Of a stretch of DNA of 6,226 nucleotides, positions 5,789 through 6,226 are shown in pieces. This DNA comes from Actinomycetes bacterium (GTDB lineage Bacteria; Actinomycetota; Thermoleophilia; RBG-16-64-13): NCBI GenBank assembly GCA_021815245.1, contig JAKAHF010000161.1:1-6226 (forward strand), written 5' to 3'. The translations under genes were made by a program, and so were the position numbers. Position 1 is the stretch's first letter, and the number at the start of each line of letters is the position of its first letter. The notes beneath the pieces were generated by a model that saw only the letters and a program-made list of their open reading frames with translations, searched no databases and had not been told where the DNA came from.

Positions 5789-6226
5789 ATGAAGCTCGAC
5801 AACGTGAATCACATCGGCATCATCGGCGCCGGCATGATCGGCGACAGTCTGGCAGTGCTCTCCACCGGGCACGGCTACCTGGCCACCGTGCTGGTACGCC
5901 GGCCCGAGATGATCCCCGAGTACAAACAGACCTTCGATGACTACTTCAAGCAGATGATCGAGCAGGGGCTCATGCCCGCCGATCAGCTCGCCATATGCGA
6001 GAAGTACCTGAAGTACACGACCGACTACGCCGACCTGGCCGACTGTGACGTGATCTTCGAATGCGTGCCCGAAGTGCTCGACCTCAAGCACGAGATCTAC
6101 GCCAAACTCGAAGAGACCTGCCCCAAGCTGAAGGGCATCTACTCGGTGAGTTCGTCGCTCGTGCCCGACAAGCTGGCGGCGAAGGCGACCAAGTACAAAG
6201 ACCGCATCATCGTCACGCATCCATTC
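5789..6226 (+). CDS. 3-hydroxyacyl-CoA-dehydrogenase-family protein, free 3-hydroxyacid type (N-terminal part, runs off right edge)
   Basis: The first 146 codons of a dehydrogenase with the 3-hydroxyacyl-CoA dehydrogenase fold; the frame is open at the window end, so the C-terminal helical domain is missing. The Rossmann loop GAGMIG spans residues 13-18. The family block DVIFECVPEVLDLKHEIYAK (87-106) contains the conserved E-x-VPE. SVSSSL (119-124) corresponds to the serine-containing substrate strand, and THPF ends the window with the expected catalytic His (H144). HP after this strand is usual in L-carnitine dehydrogenase and lambda-crystallin/gulonate dehydrogenase relatives, while CoA-ester enzymes normally have HFFNP, so a free 3-hydroxy acid substrate is favoured (inference). 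The second strand ends in VLVRRP (34-39), with Arg where NAD-dependent members carry Asp, hinting at NADP use. It lies 14 bp after the BKACE gene and would supply that enzyme's 3-keto acid. Confidence 0.85.
   Translation, partial: MKLDNVNHIGIIGAGMIGDSLAVLSTGHGYLATVLVRRPEMIPEYKQTFDDYFKQMIEQGLMPADQLAICEKYLKYTTDYADLADCDVIFECVPEVLDLKHEIYAKLEETCPKLKGIYSVSSSLVPDKLAAKATKYKDRIIVTHPF

Overview
The window comes from a GC-rich bacterial chromosome (roughly 60-65% G+C by eye) with strong G/C preference at third codon positions. Three successive genes start with GTG and have clear Shine-Dalgarno sequences. The enzyme set (4Fe-4S flavoprotein reductase, fused CoA-transferase, beta-keto-acid cleavage enzyme) suits an anaerobic or facultative organism that ferments or degrades organic acids. 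An actinobacterium is plausible, but the sequence does not fix the taxon.

Layout: every supported gene is on the + strand and the DNA is tightly packed. (1) Positions 1-1226 hold the C-terminal part of an Old-Yellow-Enzyme-type flavoprotein with a 4Fe-4S cysteine cluster and an FAD/NAD(P)-binding module; its N-terminal part lies outside the window. (2) Positions 1227-1351 form the only substantial regulatory gap. It holds a perfect 12-bp inverted repeat whose arms match the operator consensus of FadR-type GntR regulators, and the right arm overlaps the -35 of a candidate sigma70-type promoter. (3) 1352-2086 is a GntR/FCD-family regulator. (4) 2083-3186 is a zinc alcohol dehydrogenase of the aryl-alcohol/geraniol type, overlapping the regulator stop codon by 4 bp. 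(5) 3244-4818 is a fused alpha-beta acyl-CoA:carboxylate CoA-transferase. (6) 4890-5774 is a beta-keto-acid cleavage enzyme (BKACE, formerly DUF849). (7) 5789 to the right edge is the N-terminal 146 codons of a 3-hydroxyacyl-CoA-dehydrogenase-fold protein that resembles the free-acid branch (carnitine dehydrogenase / lambda-crystallin).

The five genes from the regulator onward look like one autoregulated catabolic operon. The simplest joint model (inference) is that the last gene oxidises a 3-hydroxy acid to a 3-keto acid. The BKACE then condenses and cleaves this with acetyl-CoA to give acetoacetate plus a new acyl-CoA, and the CoA-transferase redistributes CoA between acyl-CoA and a free acid such as acetoacetate. 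The alcohol dehydrogenase would oxidise an alcohol precursor or reduce an aldehyde product. L-carnitine degradation uses the same BKACE plus dehydrogenase logic, but the alcohol dehydrogenase, the fused CoA-transferase and unusual BKACE active-site residues suggest a different substrate. No mobile elements, CRISPR arrays, tRNAs or rRNAs were seen.
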